Shown: positions 45,605 to 54,339, numbered from the stretch's first letter. The stretch: 64,000 nt of DNA from Corynebacterium jeikeium (GCF_000738175.1 NZ_JFCH01000023.1:11312-75311), one strand, 5' to 3'. Numbers and translations are program-made. Notes: generated from the sequence alone by a model not told the origin.

Positions 45605-46336
45605 ATGTATGGCAGACCCCAGGATGTTGTGGTGTGGGTAAACCCGCGAACCCAACGTGGCAAGCAGCTCGGCGGGCTGGCTATTGGCGTGCTCTTCGTT
45701 GCTCTCGCTGCGGGGTGCGTGGCCATGATGGTGGTCGAGAAGACTCTGATTCCGCTGGTAGCCCTCGCCCTGGTGGGGCTTGCGATGTTTGGCTGGTACA
45801 CCAGCCAGCGACAGGCCAATGCGCGGGCCGCGTCCAGTACAACGATCAACCCGGCGCTTGTCGTAGACGATTCGGGGGTGGGGGATGCGGCAATCAGAAT
45901 CCCATGGAGCGACATTGCGCGGGTGGACGTGATCAGCACTCGCTATCGAACCGTGGGGCCAGAGTCGGCGGGGCTGGGTCCCGAGCTTGCTCGTAAGTGG
46001 ACGCGCAGTGCCGGGGTTCTGGACGGGGAGTTTGCGCTTAAGGTGGTGCTCCGCCCTGGTAGCCCTGGTAATCCTGGTAGCCCCAGTCGCCCTGGCGTAC
46101 CGACGCAGTCTGCGTTGGATATATATCGAATTCAGTCGGCGCCGGGGGTGCCATTAGTGCCGCACCTGCCACGAGGAATTTACTCGGTTGATGTACTAGG
46201 GGTGACCTTTAAATTGGGCCCCGCCGTTCCCATGGCTTGGCGGGATGGCCTGACCCATCAGATCGCGGACAATGCCCGCTTCCGCGGGGTGGCCTTCGGC
46301 CCGGCGCCCACGCAGCCCGACGCCGACTCTGCCTAG
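45605..46336 (+). CDS. PH-like domain membrane protein (hypothetical)
   Basis: 243 aa. Two hydrophobic helices (about 27-45 and 50-66) precede a beta-rich region (IRIPWSDIARVDVISTRYR), which resembles a membrane-attached PH/bPH-type fold; this is tentative. A collagen-like Gly-x-x run (GSPGNPGSPSRPG) lies near 149-161, encoded by near-identical 9-nt units that could slip. The C-terminus (AWRDGLTHQIADNARF) is conserved-looking. Uncharacterised. Confidence 0.6.
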   Translation: MYGRPQDVVVWVNPRTQRGKQLGGLAIGVLFVALAAGCVAMMVVEKTLIPLVALALVGLAMFGWYTSQRQANARAASSTTINPALVVDDSGVGDAAIRIPWSDIARVDVISTRYRTVGPESAGLGPELARKWTRSAGVLDGEFALKVVLRPGSPGNPGSPSRPGVPTQSALDIYRIQSAPGVPLVPHLPRGIYSVDVLGVTFKLGPAVPMAWRDGLTHQIADNARFRGVAFGPAPTQPDADSA

Positions 46337-46355
46337 ATCAGCGGAGCTGCTCAGG

Positions 46356-47252
46356 CTAGGCCAGCAGGGCGGCGGCAAACTCCAGGACCGACCACAGCAG
46401 CATTCCGCGGCCGAGCATGCCCAGCACGGGGATCAGCGCCCTGCCCTGTGCGCCGCCGGTTACCGGGCGGGCTGCTACTACGAATAGAGGGACCGCCAGC
46501 AGAGCAATAAGCCCCCACCAGTGGCCGATGCTGATGCCGATGGTGACGATCACGGCTAGGGAAACCAGCCCCACCCACAGGCGGCGGGTGTTTGCGTCCC
46601 CCAGGCGAACGGCCAGGGTGATCTTGCCGGTGGCGGCGTCAGTAGGAATGTCCCGCAAGTTGTTGGCTAGGTTCACGGCGCTGGAGAGGCTGCCGACGGC
46701 GATGGCCAGCAGCAGGCCGCGCCAGCTTACGCTGCCGGTCTGGGTGAATTCCGTTCCCAGCACTGCGACCAGGCCGAAGAACACGAACACCGCGACTTCA
46801 CCCAGCCCTCGGTAGCCGTAGGGGTTCTTGCCGCCGGTGTAGAACCATGCGCCGGCGATGCAAGCCGCGCCGACGAGAACCAGCCACCAGGCGCTCAGCA
46901 GGCTCAGCACTATGCCGGCGATCGCTCCCACGCCGAACGAGGCAAACGCCGCATACTTGACCTTCTTCGGCTCCACGAGCCCGCTGCCGGTCAGGCGCAG
47001 CGGGCCGGAGCGGTCATCGTCCGTCCCCTTGATGCCATCGGAGTAGTCGTTCGCGTAGTTCACGCCGACGATCATCGCCAAAGCCACAACCCCGGCCAGT
47101 ACGGCCCGCAGGGGGTTCGCCTCGCCCGCCAGGGTGGCCGCCGCGGTGCCAGCCAGCACCGGGGCAACGGCGTTCGCCCAGGTGTGCGGGCGTGCTCCCT
47201 CCAGCCACTGGGCCGGGGTCGCGCCGGGGTACTGCCTGGGGGTAGAAGTCAT
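46356..47252 (-). CDS. menA: 1,4-dihydroxy-2-naphthoate polyprenyltransferase MenA
   Basis: 298 aa UbiA-type prenyltransferase with eight or nine membrane helices. The two Asp motifs are NYANDYSDGIKGTDDDR and NNLRDIPTDAATGKITLA, which bind Mg-polyprenyl diphosphate. It attaches the prenyl tail to DHNA. The ATG at 47252 has AAGAAAGGCGG upstream; an earlier in-frame start would add 20 unlike residues. Confidence 0.93.
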   Translation of the reverse strand: MTSTPRQYPGATPAQWLEGARPHTWANAVAPVLAGTAAATLAGEANPLRAVLAGVVALAMIVGVNYANDYSDGIKGTDDDRSGPLRLTGSGLVEPKKVKYAAFASFGVGAIAGIVLSLLSAWWLVLVGAACIAGAWFYTGGKNPYGYRGLGEVAVFVFFGLVAVLGTEFTQTGSVSWRGLLLAIAVGSLSSAVNLANNLRDIPTDAATGKITLAVRLGDANTRRLWVGLVSLAVIVTIGISIGHWWGLIALLAVPLFVVAARPVTGGAQGRALIPVLGMLGRGMLLWSVLEFAAALLA

Positions 47253-47377
47253 GGTCCGCCTTTCTTGAGGGCTCGCACTGGGGGCAGCGCCCGCGAGTAT
47301 GGGGTGCCGCAAACCTCTTTAGTCTAGTCTTTGGGCGCCGGAGCCCAAGCCCGTAGGTGCCGGGGCGCTTGCAAGCG

Positions 47378-48703
47378 CTATTGCCGGTAGAGCTCGTTCA
47401 GTATCGCGGCGGCTTGCTGCCGGTCAGTCTTTCCGGGCCCGGTGGTCGGCATCTCGGGGATAGCCCAGGCGCGCCGGGGCAGAAGGCCTGGCCCCGCCTG
47501 CCTACGCATTGTCTCGCGCACCAGGTCGGTCACTTCGCGAGGGTGCTCGGCCATTTCCTTACTTACCTCGCGCAGCACCACCAACGCCCCGATCGACTCG
47601 CCGAACTTCGCGTACTTGGGATCCTCCACGCCTGCCGCAAATGCCGCCGTGACCTCGGGAACCTGCTGGCAGATGGCCTTTTCCACCTCCTCCGGAAGCA
47701 CCTTGTAGCCGCCGGTGTTGATGGCCCCGTCGGCGCGCCCGAGAATCTGCAGCGTTCCGCCTGACTCTTCGCCGCCGCCTTCTAGAACGCCGCCGTCCAC
47801 AACTCCGATGTCGGAAGTCACGAACTCACCTGCCACCGGAAACGCCTCTGCCGGATCGACGTTGCGATACCCGTCCGCCACCATTGACCCGCTGATCCGC
47901 ACGCGCCCGGCCCCGCGCTCGTCCGCGCCGTCGATCCGCACTCGCGCGCCGGGCAGGGGTTGGCCGTTGTACACCATCCCGCCCGCCGTCTCGCTGGAGC
48001 CGTAGGTCAGCGCGATCTGTGCTCCTTCCTCGGCCATCTTTTTTATGACGCCCTCACGCGCCGCTGCACCACCCACCAGCACGCAGGCGTAGCGTTTCAG
48101 TGCTTTAACGGCGGCGGGGTCTTCAGCGATTCTTTCCAGCTGTGCGGGTACGAGGGAGGTGTAGAGGTCCACGCCCGGGTAGGTTTCCGCCAATGCTTCT
48201 GTGTCTGCGATGAAGCCGGTTGCAGTGAAGCGCGCGCCGGCGCGCGGGCGCTGAGCTTGCAGGTGCGCGGCGGCCAGGGGAGTGTAGCCCGCCCGCAGAC
48301 TGCGTAGCATCACTTGCAGTCCTGCGATGTGATGGGCCGGAAGTGTGAGCAGCCACGCCCCCGGCTGCGCTTGATAATGGCGCTCAATGAAGGAGGCTGT
48401 GGCGTCCGCACTAGTGGCGAGCTGCTGCGACCCGAGCACCGCACCCTTCGGTGTTCCTGTGGAACCAGAGGTGCAGGCGATGAGTGTGCCGGGTGCCACC
48501 AGGTCTTTCTCCAAAGAACTCCCCGCGCGCATTTGTTCCGGCAGGTCGGGGGAAGTTTGTTCCCAATCTGCGGGGAGGGGAAGGATGGAGGTTTCCCCCG
48601 CGAGCAGCCGCTCTAGAGCCTCCAGGGAGGCGGCGAAAAGCTCGGGCGAGGCCGCGCTGATGACGGTCGGTTGAAGGGGGACGAGGGGGGAGTTTCCGGT
48701 CAT
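47378..48703 (-). CDS. menE: o-succinylbenzoate-CoA ligase MenE
   Basis: 441 aa ANL adenylating enzyme. P-loop ACTSGSTGTPKGAVLG (about 76-91), YGSSETAGGMVYNG, the TSDIGVVDGG region with the conserved Asp, and the C-terminal hinge. The last catalytic Lys lies in TGPGKTDRQQ. Adenylates o-succinylbenzoate and loads CoA for MenB. The ATG at 48703 is chosen from the leaderless TAGATT seven bases upstream. There is one CDS between it and the DoxX gene. Confidence 0.9.
   Translation of the reverse strand: MTGNSPLVPLQPTVISAASPELFAASLEALERLLAGETSILPLPADWEQTSPDLPEQMRAGSSLEKDLVAPGTLIACTSGSTGTPKGAVLGSQQLATSADATASFIERHYQAQPGAWLLTLPAHHIAGLQVMLRSLRAGYTPLAAAHLQAQRPRAGARFTATGFIADTEALAETYPGVDLYTSLVPAQLERIAEDPAAVKALKRYACVLVGGAAAREGVIKKMAEEGAQIALTYGSSETAGGMVYNGQPLPGARVRIDGADERGAGRVRISGSMVADGYRNVDPAEAFPVAGEFVTSDIGVVDGGVLEGGGEESGGTLQILGRADGAINTGGYKVLPEEVEKAICQQVPEVTAAFAAGVEDPKYAKFGESIGALVVLREVSKEMAEHPREVTDLVRETMRRQAGPGLLPRRAWAIPEMPTTGPGKTDRQQAAAILNELYRQ
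48037..48053 (+). repeat. T-tract/GACGCC motif 15
   Basis: TCTTTTTTATGACGCCC, in menE (opposite strand). Confidence 0.55.
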
Positions 48704-48710
48704 GCTGACC

Positions 48711-48716
48711 AATCTA
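48711..48716 (-). promoter_or_regulatory. -10 element of menE (leaderless)
   Basis: TAGATT on the minus strand, seven bases before the ATG. Confidence 0.55.
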
Positions 48717-48775
48717 CAATCCGCCCCGGACAGTCTGATCCGGTCATCTCCGGTTCGGGCAGCGAGAGTCTGAGG

Positions 48776-49141
48776 CTAGCTGGCCTCTAGGCCAAACTCC
48801 TGGACTCGTTTCACGGTGGATTCCAGTTCCGCCGGGCCGGGAAGACGCTTGTGTACGGCGAGGAAGCTGGCCTGCACATCCTGGCGGGTGGCGGGAGTCT
48901 TTCCGGTGTCGATGAGGTAGGCGATGATATCGAGGTAAGAGGGGCTGCGGGTATCCAAAGCGTTCAAGAAGGGGGTAGGGAGGTCACGGTTGGCTTCGAG
49001 GTAGATGCGGTACTCCTCGGGGAGGGGGAACGCATCGGCGACATCGGGGGCATCGGTCGCATCGAGGGGTGCCGGATCAGGTCCCTCGGTGGTGTCGGTA
49101 GCCCAGAGCTTTGCTCGGAGCTGACTAAATGGGTTGAACAT
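48776..49141 (-). CDS. Hypothetical protein
   Basis: 121 aa, acidic N-terminus (TDTTEGPDPAPLDATDAPDVADAF) and a helical C-terminal part (YRIYLEANRDLPTPFLNALDTRS... and DVQASFLAVHKRLPGPAEL). GAAGGAGA precedes the ATG. No membrane helix or signal. Not recognised; sits between menE and the DoxX gene. Confidence 0.5.
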   Translation of the reverse strand: MFNPFSQLRAKLWATDTTEGPDPAPLDATDAPDVADAFPLPEEYRIYLEANRDLPTPFLNALDTRSPSYLDIIAYLIDTGKTPATRQDVQASFLAVHKRLPGPAELESTVKRVQEFGLEAS

Positions 49142-49260
49142 GATGCGCTCTCTCCTTCCTCAAAATCCGTGGGTTTTCAACATTAAAACATAAGGTAATC
49201 AACAATTGTTGGAAAATGCAAGCATTTTTTCTACCCACCTTATTTGGGTTTAGAGAACTC

Positions 49261-49304
49261 AAAAACAAAACCCCGCAGGGGAGGGTTTCTGCCCTCCTGC
49301 GGGG
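49261..49304 (-). terminator. Terminator of the DoxX gene
   Basis: On the minus strand CCCCGCAGGAGGG pairs with CCCTCCCCTGCGGGG and is followed by TTTTGTTTTT. The hairpin is at 49271-49304. Confidence 0.8.
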
Positions 49305-49363
49305 TAGTTGTGCTGCTCAGTCGCTCAGCTGCTCAGATGCAGGGCGCGGGTGGACTGTGGCCT

Positions 49364-50341
49364 TTAGTCGCCACCGCCACCATCTCCGCCGCCGTCTCCA
49401 CCGCTGGAGCCGCTGTCCGAGCCGGAATCTGAACCGGAGCTGGAGAAGCCGCCAAAGCTGTTGCTGCTGGAGGGGCCACTGCTTTGGTCGCTGTTCCACT
49501 GGGTGGTAGGGGCATCAGCGTCGCTGCCGTTCGTCATGCCCGCCGCACCGGCGCCACCGGCAGCGCCAACGGCGCCAGCACTGCCAGCGCTGTCCGTGCC
49601 ACCGATGGTGTAGCCAGCGTAGCCGTCGTTTCCTCGATTGTTCCAGGGCGTATTGTTCTGGGGCTTATTGTTTTGTGGCTTATTTCCCTGGTTGTTGCCC
49701 CAGAGGTTGGAGCCCTGGTTGTTGGGAGCCTGCGCGGGCGAGCCCTGGAAATTAGAAGTCTGATAATTGGAGCCCTGGAAGTTGGAACCCTGGTTGGTAG
49801 ACCCATAGCTGCCGAAAGGGCTCTGCCCAGCATTTGGAGCTGTATTCGATGCTCCAGCCGCTCCGGCAGGCGAGGCTGCGGGAGTGTAGCTACCGTTGGC
49901 CTCCTGCGCCGCCTTCTCTTTACGTTCCTTGCGGGCACGTACGGGCGTCATAAAGAGATAGTCCAAGCTAAAGCGACCCGAGCCGGACGCGGCCAGGGCG
50001 AGGCCCGCTGCCCCCAGAACCCCGACGAGCTCCCAACCGCCATCGGCGACGAAGACACCCTTGCCCCAGTGAGCGAAGCCAAAAGCGAAGGCCATTTGGA
50101 TAAACAGCAGTGGGCCGACGATCCGAACCAGTAGGCCGAGGATCAGCAGCACGCCCGCGGCGAGCTCGAAGTAGGTGGCGATCTGCGCGGAAGCGTTCGG
50201 CCACGGTACGCCCATGGAATCGAAAGATTTAGCAGTGCCGTCGATGGTCCAGGAATCGTACTTTTGCCAACCGTGGGTGATCAGCACGATGCCCACGAGG
50301 ATGCGGGAAATCGTGATGCAAACATCTTTAAAAATATTCAT
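49364..50341 (-). CDS. DoxX-family membrane protein with long low-complexity tail
   Basis: 325 aa. Residues 1-135 are a DoxX domain of four helices (RILVGIVLITHGWQKYDSW, LAAGVLLILGLLVRIVG, FAHWGKGVF, LVGVLGAAGLALAASG). From about 145 to the end the protein is Asn/Gln/Gly/Ser-rich with near-repeats GSNFQ, GSNYQ, TSNFQ, NNQGSNLW, then Ala/Gly and Ser/Asp/Gly runs. The tail is probably disordered and cytoplasmic, and outsizes the domain. DoxX relatives join redox or quinone complexes. TAGCGT seven bases before the ATG indicates a leaderless start. Confidence 0.85.
   Translation of the reverse strand: MNIFKDVCITISRILVGIVLITHGWQKYDSWTIDGTAKSFDSMGVPWPNASAQIATYFELAAGVLLILGLLVRIVGPLLFIQMAFAFGFAHWGKGVFVADGGWELVGVLGAAGLALAASGSGRFSLDYLFMTPVRARKERKEKAAQEANGSYTPAASPAGAAGASNTAPNAGQSPFGSYGSTNQGSNFQGSNYQTSNFQGSPAQAPNNQGSNLWGNNQGNKPQNNKPQNNTPWNNRGNDGYAGYTIGGTDSAGSAGAVGAAGGAGAAGMTNGSDADAPTTQWNSDQSSGPSSSNSFGGFSSSGSDSGSDSGSSGGDGGGDGGGGD
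49944..49960 (-). repeat. T-tract/GACGCC motif 16
   Basis: TATCTCTTTATGACGCC, at the end of the DoxX domain coding part. Confidence 0.5.
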
Positions 50342-50348
50342 GTCGCTA

Positions 50349-50354
50349 ACGCTA
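50349..50354 (-). promoter_or_regulatory. -10 element of the DoxX gene (leaderless)
   Basis: TAGCGT on the minus strand, seven bases before the ATG. Confidence 0.5.
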
Positions 50355-50422
50355 CCAACTTAGAGAGGGCATGGCCGGGCTTGTGGCAGGTCAATCTGCT
50401 ACAGATAGAGGCCAGAGCCACC

Positions 50423-51364
50423 ATGAATCATTCCGAACCTCAGACCCTGATCGTGAGCGACTCGCAGGCGGATCGCCGCCTGGATAAATACATCCGCTCG
50501 CAGGTCAAGGGCGTACCCGCCACGGTGCTGTTCCGCCTGATGCGCACCAAGCAGATCACCGTCAACGGCGCCAAGTGCAAACCCGACCAGCGCACCGTTG
50601 CCGGCGACAAGGTTCGCTTGCCCGCCCTGGAAGTCGCCGCGGAGAAACCGACGCCAACGGGGGATCGCAAGGCGGCGGAACAATTGGCCCGCAGGCTGTC
50701 CCGGCATATCGTTTTTGAAGACGGCGACCTGCTCGTTGTGAATAAGCCTGCCAACATCGCCGTGCACGTCGGCAGTGGGGTCAAGGCTGGGGTGATCGAG
50801 GCGCTGCGCGTGCTACGGCCGAAGGTAAAGGAACTAGAGCTGGCACACCGGCTGGATAAGGAAACCTCCGGGCTGCTGATAGTAGCCAAGAACTCGAAGA
50901 TGCTGCGGCACCTGCAGGAGCTCTTGCGTGCCGGCGGGGAGGACATCCAGCGCTACTACCTGGCGGTGGTTTCCGGTGGGGTGAAAAGGACCGGTAGACA
51001 ACCGCAGCGGATAGAGGCGCCACTGCGCAAAGCCGGGGCGGCCACGGTGGTGGATCGCCGCGCCGGGCAGCGGGCGGAAACGAAGCTGTGGGTGAAGAAG
51101 CCGTGGGGAACTGCGGGTACCCTCGTGGAGACACAGCTGTTGACAGGCCGGAAACACCAGATCCGCGTGCACCTGCAGCACCTGGGTCATCCGATCATCG
51201 GGGACTCTCGCTACGGGAACCCCGCCGCTAACCGGGCGGCCGCGGAAAAGGGGGTGCGGATGCTGATGCTGCACGCCTGCAGGCTGGTGGTGTCGCTGCC
51301 GGATGGCGAGGTGCTGGATGTGCACGCCCCGATGCCCCCGGCGTGGAATAAGCTGCGCGGCTAG
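50423..51364 (+). CDS. RluA/RluC-family 23S rRNA pseudouridine synthase
   Basis: 313 aa. An S4 RNA-binding domain (about 15-75, RLDKYIRSQVKGVPATVLFRLMRTKQITVNG) precedes the pseudouridine synthase domain with the catalytic Asp in LAHRLDKETSGLLIVAKN and the later LVETQLLTGRKHQIRVHLQHLGHPIIGDSRYG. The ATG at 50423 is preferred over the longer ORF from 50264, whose first 53 residues are unlike the family. AGAGG lies upstream. Most similar to RluC-type enzymes. Confidence 0.9.
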   Translation: MNHSEPQTLIVSDSQADRRLDKYIRSQVKGVPATVLFRLMRTKQITVNGAKCKPDQRTVAGDKVRLPALEVAAEKPTPTGDRKAAEQLARRLSRHIVFEDGDLLVVNKPANIAVHVGSGVKAGVIEALRVLRPKVKELELAHRLDKETSGLLIVAKNSKMLRHLQELLRAGGEDIQRYYLAVVSGGVKRTGRQPQRIEAPLRKAGAATVVDRRAGQRAETKLWVKKPWGTAGTLVETQLLTGRKHQIRVHLQHLGHPIIGDSRYGNPAANRAAAEKGVRMLMLHACRLVVSLPDGEVLDVHAPMPPAWNKLRG

Positions 51365-51620
51365 TGGAGGGGCGTTCATGCCCAATCAATTTTGCCCCCA
51401 AAAGTGGTTAGGTTTAATTATCTTATTGATGCCTCGTCCTTGTTGGGATTTAATTCCTTTGAGGGTGGAGTTGCTGCCCCGATGTTGATAAGGCGATGGA
51501 TCCAAAATGGTGAAAATGAAAGCTGTGGTTGCAGGCTTGGCCAGAAGCGATACTGGTAATAAGAAGCAAGGAGATCGCGGTGTGCGTTGCTAACTTTCCT
51601 GTGAGGTTGAGTTCCGCCGC
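51365..51620 (+). other. AT-rich region before the ABC cassette
   Basis: 256 nt, clearly AT-richer than the core genome. Besides the 36-aa ORF it has two more tiny ORFs: at 51482 (25 codons, with CGC) and 51507 (28 codons, basic, ending in Cys). None is long enough to trust. No terminator for the pseudouridine synthase gene was found. A cassette junction is likely here. Confidence 0.4.
51378..51488 (+). CDS. Possible 36-aa peptide after the pseudouridine synthase
   Basis: It has a strong ribosome site (GGAGGGG, 5 nt gap) and begins 13 nt after the preceding stop. The peptide has three Cys (positions 6, 22 and 36) and a hydrophobic core (WLGLIILLM). Nothing similar is recognised. Could be a transported peptide of the ABC cassette, a leader peptide, or chance. 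Confidence 0.25.
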   Translation: MPNQFCPQKWLGLIILLMPRPCWDLIPLRVELLPRC

Positions 51621-52412
51621 ATGAAACTATCATTAGAAGAACTGAGCTTCTCGTATAGGAAGATCTTTGGTACGAAGCCAGTGTTGCGCTCCATTGCTGG
51701 AACCTTTAATGAAGGCGTCACGGGTATCTTGGGGCCGAATGGTTCCGGTAAGAGTACCTTGCTGAATATTGTCACTGGTCGGTTGAAATCCCCGAAGGGT
51801 TCAGTCTACCTGGTGACAGAGCATGGGCGGAAAACGATGGATGAGTATCAGAGAAACTCTTCTATTGGCTACTTACCGCAGCGTTTCACGTTTGTTCCCG
51901 GGATGTGTGTCAAAGACACTGTCGAATATGTTGGATGGGTTAATGGTCTAACGGGGAAGCAACTTAATCGTGCTGTGGAAAATTCGCTTGATGTTGTTCG
52001 TCTGAATGAGCAGCAAGTGCTGAAGGCTGGTGCGCTCTCGGGTGGACAACGGCAACGGCTTGGACTCGCGTGCGTCCTTGTACACGAGCCGGAGGTAATG
52101 ATTCTCGACGAGCCCACTACGGGGTTGGATCCGGAATCGAGAATGCTAATGCGGAAATGCATTGCCGACGCTGCTAGCGATGACAGGCTCGTCCTTATTT
52201 CTACCCACCATATGGAAGATCTTCGGTATCTGGCTGATGATGTATGGGTCATAGCAGAGGGGCAGCTCCTGTACTCCGGGTCGCTCGAGGGTATGGGAGA
52301 GGGTCTTGCTACCAGCGATGACCTTCGATATGGAACTGAGTTTGAAGCTGGATACTCGGACTTGGTTCAGAGCCTGCGATCCCAGAATGGGGAGGATCCG
52401 AAGCATGATTAG
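51621..52412 (+). CDS. ABC transporter ATPase (acquired cassette)
   Basis: 263 aa. Walker A GPNGSGKST (about 37-45), signature LSGGQRQRLGLA, Walker B VMILDEPTTGLD, H-loop STHHMED. Belongs to the ABC-2 exporter/antibiotic-exporter type rather than importers. Codons such as AGA and TTA are used more than in neighbours and GC is close to half. The next gene overlaps it by 8 nt. Partners are two membrane genes. Confidence 0.85.
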   Translation: MKLSLEELSFSYRKIFGTKPVLRSIAGTFNEGVTGILGPNGSGKSTLLNIVTGRLKSPKGSVYLVTEHGRKTMDEYQRNSSIGYLPQRFTFVPGMCVKDTVEYVGWVNGLTGKQLNRAVENSLDVVRLNEQQVLKAGALSGGQRQRLGLACVLVHEPEVMILDEPTTGLDPESRMLMRKCIADAASDDRLVLISTHHMEDLRYLADDVWVIAEGQLLYSGSLEGMGEGLATSDDLRYGTEFEAGYSDLVQSLRSQNGEDPKHD

Positions 52413-53682
52413 ATTGTATGCTCGGTCTTCCCTCGGTTGGATCATGCTTGCGGGTGCCGGTGTAATTACCTTAACGGAAGTCCTCTTTCAACTTGAGTTG
52501 TTGAAGGCTCCCTATCAGCAGTGGGGTCTTATTGAGTCGAACTTGTCGAACTCACTTGTCGTCGTGATGCCACTCGTAGGCGGGATAGCTGCGGTGCTGC
52601 AGGTCCTCGGGCACTCTCCGGGGCGGATAAGCACTATGGCTGGAACTCGAGTTAGCCCTTACGGGCAGTCTATCTGGACAACATTAACGTGGTTAGCGGT
52701 GTCTATAGTTAGCGTTGTTGCCGTACTGCTTATCTGCTTCGGCTTTGCTATTGCAACAGCTGGGGGTGGAACACCGGAGTTTAAACTTTACCTGGCCATT
52801 TTAGGATCGATTGTTTTTTCGGTGTTTCTTGGTCATGTCATTGGCTACCTGGCTGCTGATCTGAAAGTATCCCTGATTGCGGTTGCCCTTCTCGCCGTGC
52901 TTCCCATGTCTGCAGTTAATGGATTTTCGACCTTGCGGTTTATTCCGATACTTCCGGCTGAGAAGCTACCTAGTTTCATTTATTCAGATAGTTGGCTGAA
53001 CCGGCAATTACTGTTGGGGCTTGTCTTTATAGTGATTTTGGTTCTTGTTCTCTATAGTGCTGGCGCAACGAGGTCTCGGGGTGTCATTTCTAGAGTGATT
53101 ATGTCCTCGGCTGCCCCCATTGCCGTGTTTATCATCGCTTTGGTTTCGCCTGCCGGTCCCGTGGAGGTTTTTGAGTATTCTGCCTCTGCCAGAGAAAAAC
53201 AGGTCTGTGAAGTAGTTGGTGAGCGCACAGTGTGTGTACACGAGGAGAACCAGCCCGAATTAGCAAAAATTAGAACCTCGCTCAATGCAGTCGATGATGT
53301 TGTAGGGAGGTCGAGGGCGGGTTTCTATGAAATGAAAGATTCGTCCCTGGTCGATACAGCGAAGCCTTTGCCTTATGGCGTTGGAATTGTAGAGCTTAAG
53401 CCTGGTCAAGGATCTCGTTTTGGTGCTTTATTGATCGAAGCTATTTCCGGGGTTCTAGTGTGTGGACCGGAATCCTCCGAGTCTGCCGTCAACACTTCTT
53501 TCGAAGTTAACGACTGGCTGTTGTCTAGGGTTCCCGTCGCGGCCCGTGAAACTTTTAGTAGCGAACCAGACCATCCTAAAGAGCGACAGTTTAGTGACGT
53601 TCAGATGGAAACGATCGTGCAGGAACACAGTGAAGAACTGAGTACCTGCAGTTATTCTGGCGGTACTAATGCAGGTTCTTAA
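52405..53682 (+). CDS. ABC permease with large extracytoplasmic domain (acquired cassette)
   Basis: 425 aa from the ATG overlapping the ATPase stop, with GGGAGGA upstream. About six hydrophobic helices in the first 250 residues, then about 165 residues likely outside the membrane, with Cys in CEVVGERTVC, VCGPE and STCSY. The long Cys-bearing domain is unusual for ABC-2 permeases. Lower GC than the core. The last 14 nt overlap the next gene. Confidence 0.7.
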   Translation: MIRLYARSSLGWIMLAGAGVITLTEVLFQLELLKAPYQQWGLIESNLSNSLVVVMPLVGGIAAVLQVLGHSPGRISTMAGTRVSPYGQSIWTTLTWLAVSIVSVVAVLLICFGFAIATAGGGTPEFKLYLAILGSIVFSVFLGHVIGYLAADLKVSLIAVALLAVLPMSAVNGFSTLRFIPILPAEKLPSFIYSDSWLNRQLLLGLVFIVILVLVLYSAGATRSRGVISRVIMSSAAPIAVFIIALVSPAGPVEVFEYSASAREKQVCEVVGERTVCVHEENQPELAKIRTSLNAVDDVVGRSRAGFYEMKDSSLVDTAKPLPYGVGIVELKPGQGSRFGALLIEAISGVLVCGPESSESAVNTSFEVNDWLLSRVPVAARETFSSEPDHPKERQFSDVQMETIVQEHSEELSTCSYSGGTNAGS

Positions 53683-54319
53683 GTACGGTTGGCAGACCCG
53701 AAGACTGAGTTGGGTTGTGGGCGCCTCCCTCCTGGCAATGTTTGCAGTTGTCTTGGTTGGCGATGGTGGATTTCAAGTGAACTGGGACACGGTATATGAG
53801 CCTAAATACGTGCTCTACATGGAGTTGGTCTTCCTACTTTTGAGTACTGTGGCGGCAGTTTTGATTGAACCTCTAAGTGCTCAATGGGAAGGCAGTTCTT
53901 CACGTGCACGAGGGGTTGCATTGTTTTCCCTGTGCGTCACCTTCGTGGGTATATGGCTTGTGGCGGCGGTGGCAATGGGGCAGCTATTGAGAATTTACCC
54001 TGCCAACACCGTAGTGTTGATGATTCTGACGAGCAGCACCCTTGTAGCATCGGTGACTCTGGGGCTATCACCGTGGATTGGTCCCTACTGGGCGGGAGTT
54101 AGCTCCCTGGGCTTCTATGCGGCTTGTATCGCAATCCAGGGGTTTATGCCTGCCTACCGTTCTTTAGTCCCTCTAGGGGACTCTCGGCTGATACCTGCGC
54201 CCACGGAGCCGCATGTCGTACTCACTTCAGTTCTTGCTTTGGCGCTGTGCGTCCTGAGTCATTGGACGACAGGCGGGCTTCGCCAAGGGCGCAGAATTGT
54301 CAAAGAAGACTTGTCTTAG
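53669..54319 (+). CDS. Second membrane protein of the ABC cassette
   Basis: 216 aa with about six helices (GASLLAMFAVVLVGDG, LVFLLLSTVAAVLI, VALFSLCVTFVGIWLVAAVA, VVLMILTSSTLVASVTLG, VSSLGFYAACIAI, LTSVLALALCVLSHW). Its ATG lies inside the end of the previous gene, so the three genes are translationally linked. No known family; probably a permease partner. Convergent with menB, 20 nt apart. Confidence 0.65.
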   Translation: MQVLKYGWQTRRLSWVVGASLLAMFAVVLVGDGGFQVNWDTVYEPKYVLYMELVFLLLSTVAAVLIEPLSAQWEGSSSRARGVALFSLCVTFVGIWLVAAVAMGQLLRIYPANTVVLMILTSSTLVASVTLGLSPWIGPYWAGVSSLGFYAACIAIQGFMPAYRSLVPLGDSRLIPAPTEPHVVLTSVLALALCVLSHWTTGGLRQGRRIVKEDLS

Positions 54320-54339
54320 AGAGCCCCGGACTGCCTTAG

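Noticed and set aside
51408..51426. TTAGGTT-like DtxR candidate in the cassette leader
   Set aside because: Matches only in one half (about 12/19); no paired half-site.
51418..51633. 71-aa minus-strand ORF over the cassette leader
   Set aside because: No ribosome site or family; AT-rich chance ORF.
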